A stretch of 22,963 nucleotides of DNA from DAIMZM01 sp036733985 (GTDB lineage Bacteria > Bacillota > Dehalobacteriia > UBA4068), in assembly GCA_036733985.1 (NCBI GenBank), contig DAIMZM010000033.1:1-22963 (forward strand), written 5' to 3'. Positions 22,518-22,963 of this stretch are shown piece after piece. The notes beneath the pieces were generated by a model. That model saw only the letters and a program-made list of their open reading frames with translations, was not told the DNA's origin and did not search any database. Position 1 is the first letter of the stretch. Each line of letters begins with the position of its first letter. The position numbers were made by a program, and so were the translations under genes.

Positions 22518-22836
22518 ATTCTTTCGTGTTCGCTTGCATTTCTTCGCCGCTCTTGTTGGCCTTGCCGCCAATTGAGCTTTTCAGGAGCTCAATCTCGCAT
22601 TTCTCCGAAATACGAAGCCAAATGGTATGCTCCTTGATCCTGGTGATGGTGCCCAAAATGCCGCCCGCGGTGTAAATCTCATCTCCCACGGACAGGGACT
22701 CCATCATGGAGGTGCGCTCCCTCTTTTGCTTGCGCTGGGGCCGGATCAGTAAGAAATAGAACATTGCCACAATAAAGATGATGTAGACAATGGTCACCAT
22801 GCTGCCCCCGCCCGCGGTAGTCGCAAAAAATTGCAC
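22516..22836 (-). CDS. yajC: Preprotein translocase accessory subunit YajC
   Basis: YajC is a small single-pass membrane protein that associates with SecDF-YidC. After a short N-terminal segment (QFFATTAGGGSM), the membrane helix TIVYIIFIVAMFYFLLI leads into the hallmark RPQRKQKRE and a soluble domain with LSVGDEIYTAGGILGTITRI. I place the start at GTG 22836 (106 residues), because AGGTGGTGA just upstream is a near-perfect ribosome site. GTG 22848 and 22845 are in frame but lie within or before that site, and ATG 22800 would cut the N-terminal segment. It is separated from secD by two terminators, so the two are probably not simply co-transcribed. Confidence 0.92.
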   Translation of the reverse strand: MQFFATTAGGGSMVTIVYIIFIVAMFYFLLIRPQRKQKRERTSMMESLSVGDEIYTAGGILGTITRIKEHTIWLRISEKCEIELLKSSIGGKANKSGEEMQANTKE

Positions 22837-22908
22837 AAATTTCACCACCTAAAAATTATTAATAAACAAAAGCAAAAGCAAAACGGCAGGTTTTCTGCTA
22901 AAGAAGCT

Positions 22909-22963
22909 TGGCAGGGGCAGAAGGAATCGAACCCTCAACCAACGGATTTGGAGTCCGCTACTC
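22909..22963 (-). tRNA. tRNA-Trp (CCA anticodon), 5' part beyond the window edge
   Basis: Read on the minus strand, the anticodon arm is GCGGA-CTCCAAA-TCCGT, giving anticodon CCA (Trp) with the A36-A37-A38 recognised by MiaA. The T arm is GAGGG-TTCGATT-CCTTC, and the 3' acceptor strand TGCCCCT is followed by discriminator G and an encoded CCA. The D arm and 5' acceptor strand lie outside the window. It is upstream of yajC on the same strand. Confidence 0.95.

Noticed and set aside
22849..22908. AAAAGC-type short tandem repeats and a weak hairpin between tRNA-Trp and yajC
   Set aside because: The unit repeats only two to three times and the possible stem is about 4 bp, so it may be a poor tRNA terminator but is not supportable as a feature.
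1..22963. CRISPR arrays, insertion sequences, prophage, toxin-antitoxin or defence genes
   Set aside because: No regularly spaced repeats, transposase motifs or unexplained ORF clusters were seen; nearly all sequence is accounted for by recognised housekeeping genes.

Overview
This window looks like a chromosomal stretch of housekeeping genes from a Bacillota (Firmicutes) bacterium with fairly GC-rich coding DNA. The evidence is strong AGGAGG-type ribosome sites, Bacillus-type SOS boxes (GAAC-N4-GTTC-like) shared by divergent lexA and a yneA-like gene, a SpoIID/LytB protein beside queA-tgt, QueH rather than QueG, a MutL carrying the endonuclease motif, and the mutS-mutL-miaA-hfq order. A Clostridia or Negativicutes-like lineage fits, but I cannot name the genus. 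I see no phage, insertion sequence, CRISPR array or obvious defence island.

Layout. (1) Positions 2-4104, plus strand: queH (5' end missing), spoIID-like, queA and tgt. tgt, queA and queH cover the last three steps of queuosine tRNA modification. (2) 4124-4870, minus: a TtcA-like tRNA thiolase, convergent with tgt and ending inside a terminator hairpin. A 9-bp-arm palindrome lies in its 5' region. (3) 4981-12733, plus: minC, mutS, mutL, miaA, hfq and a PLP-dependent 'aluminium resistance'/methionine gamma-lyase-like gene, closed by a bidirectional terminator. Most junctions are overlapping or only a few bases long, so this is probably one operon. (4) 12831-13905: lexA (minus) and a small membrane-LysM gene of the YneA type (plus), divergent across an AT-rich region with three SOS boxes. 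(5) 14177-16837, minus: a SERCA-type cation P-type ATPase, with a roughly 200-nt leader that holds an intrinsic-terminator-like hairpin. (6) 17048-22836, minus: yajC, then secD-secF-recJ-miaB as a tight operon with its own consensus promoter, followed at the right edge by a partial tRNA-Trp(CCA) gene.

The themes are tRNA modification (queH, queA, tgt, ttcA-like, miaA, miaB), DNA repair and SOS (mutS, mutL, recJ, lexA, yneA-like) and protein export (yajC, secD, secF). I found no undescribed multi-gene system. The best leads are regulatory: the P-type ATPase leader; a -10/ACCTGTT arrangement shared by the ATPase and ttcA-like genes; the repeat-built secD leader with a possible 16-codon upstream ORF, driven by a promoter embedded in a terminator; a long hairpin after hfq; and the inverted position of the yajC-secDF-recJ-miaB block relative to queA-tgt.
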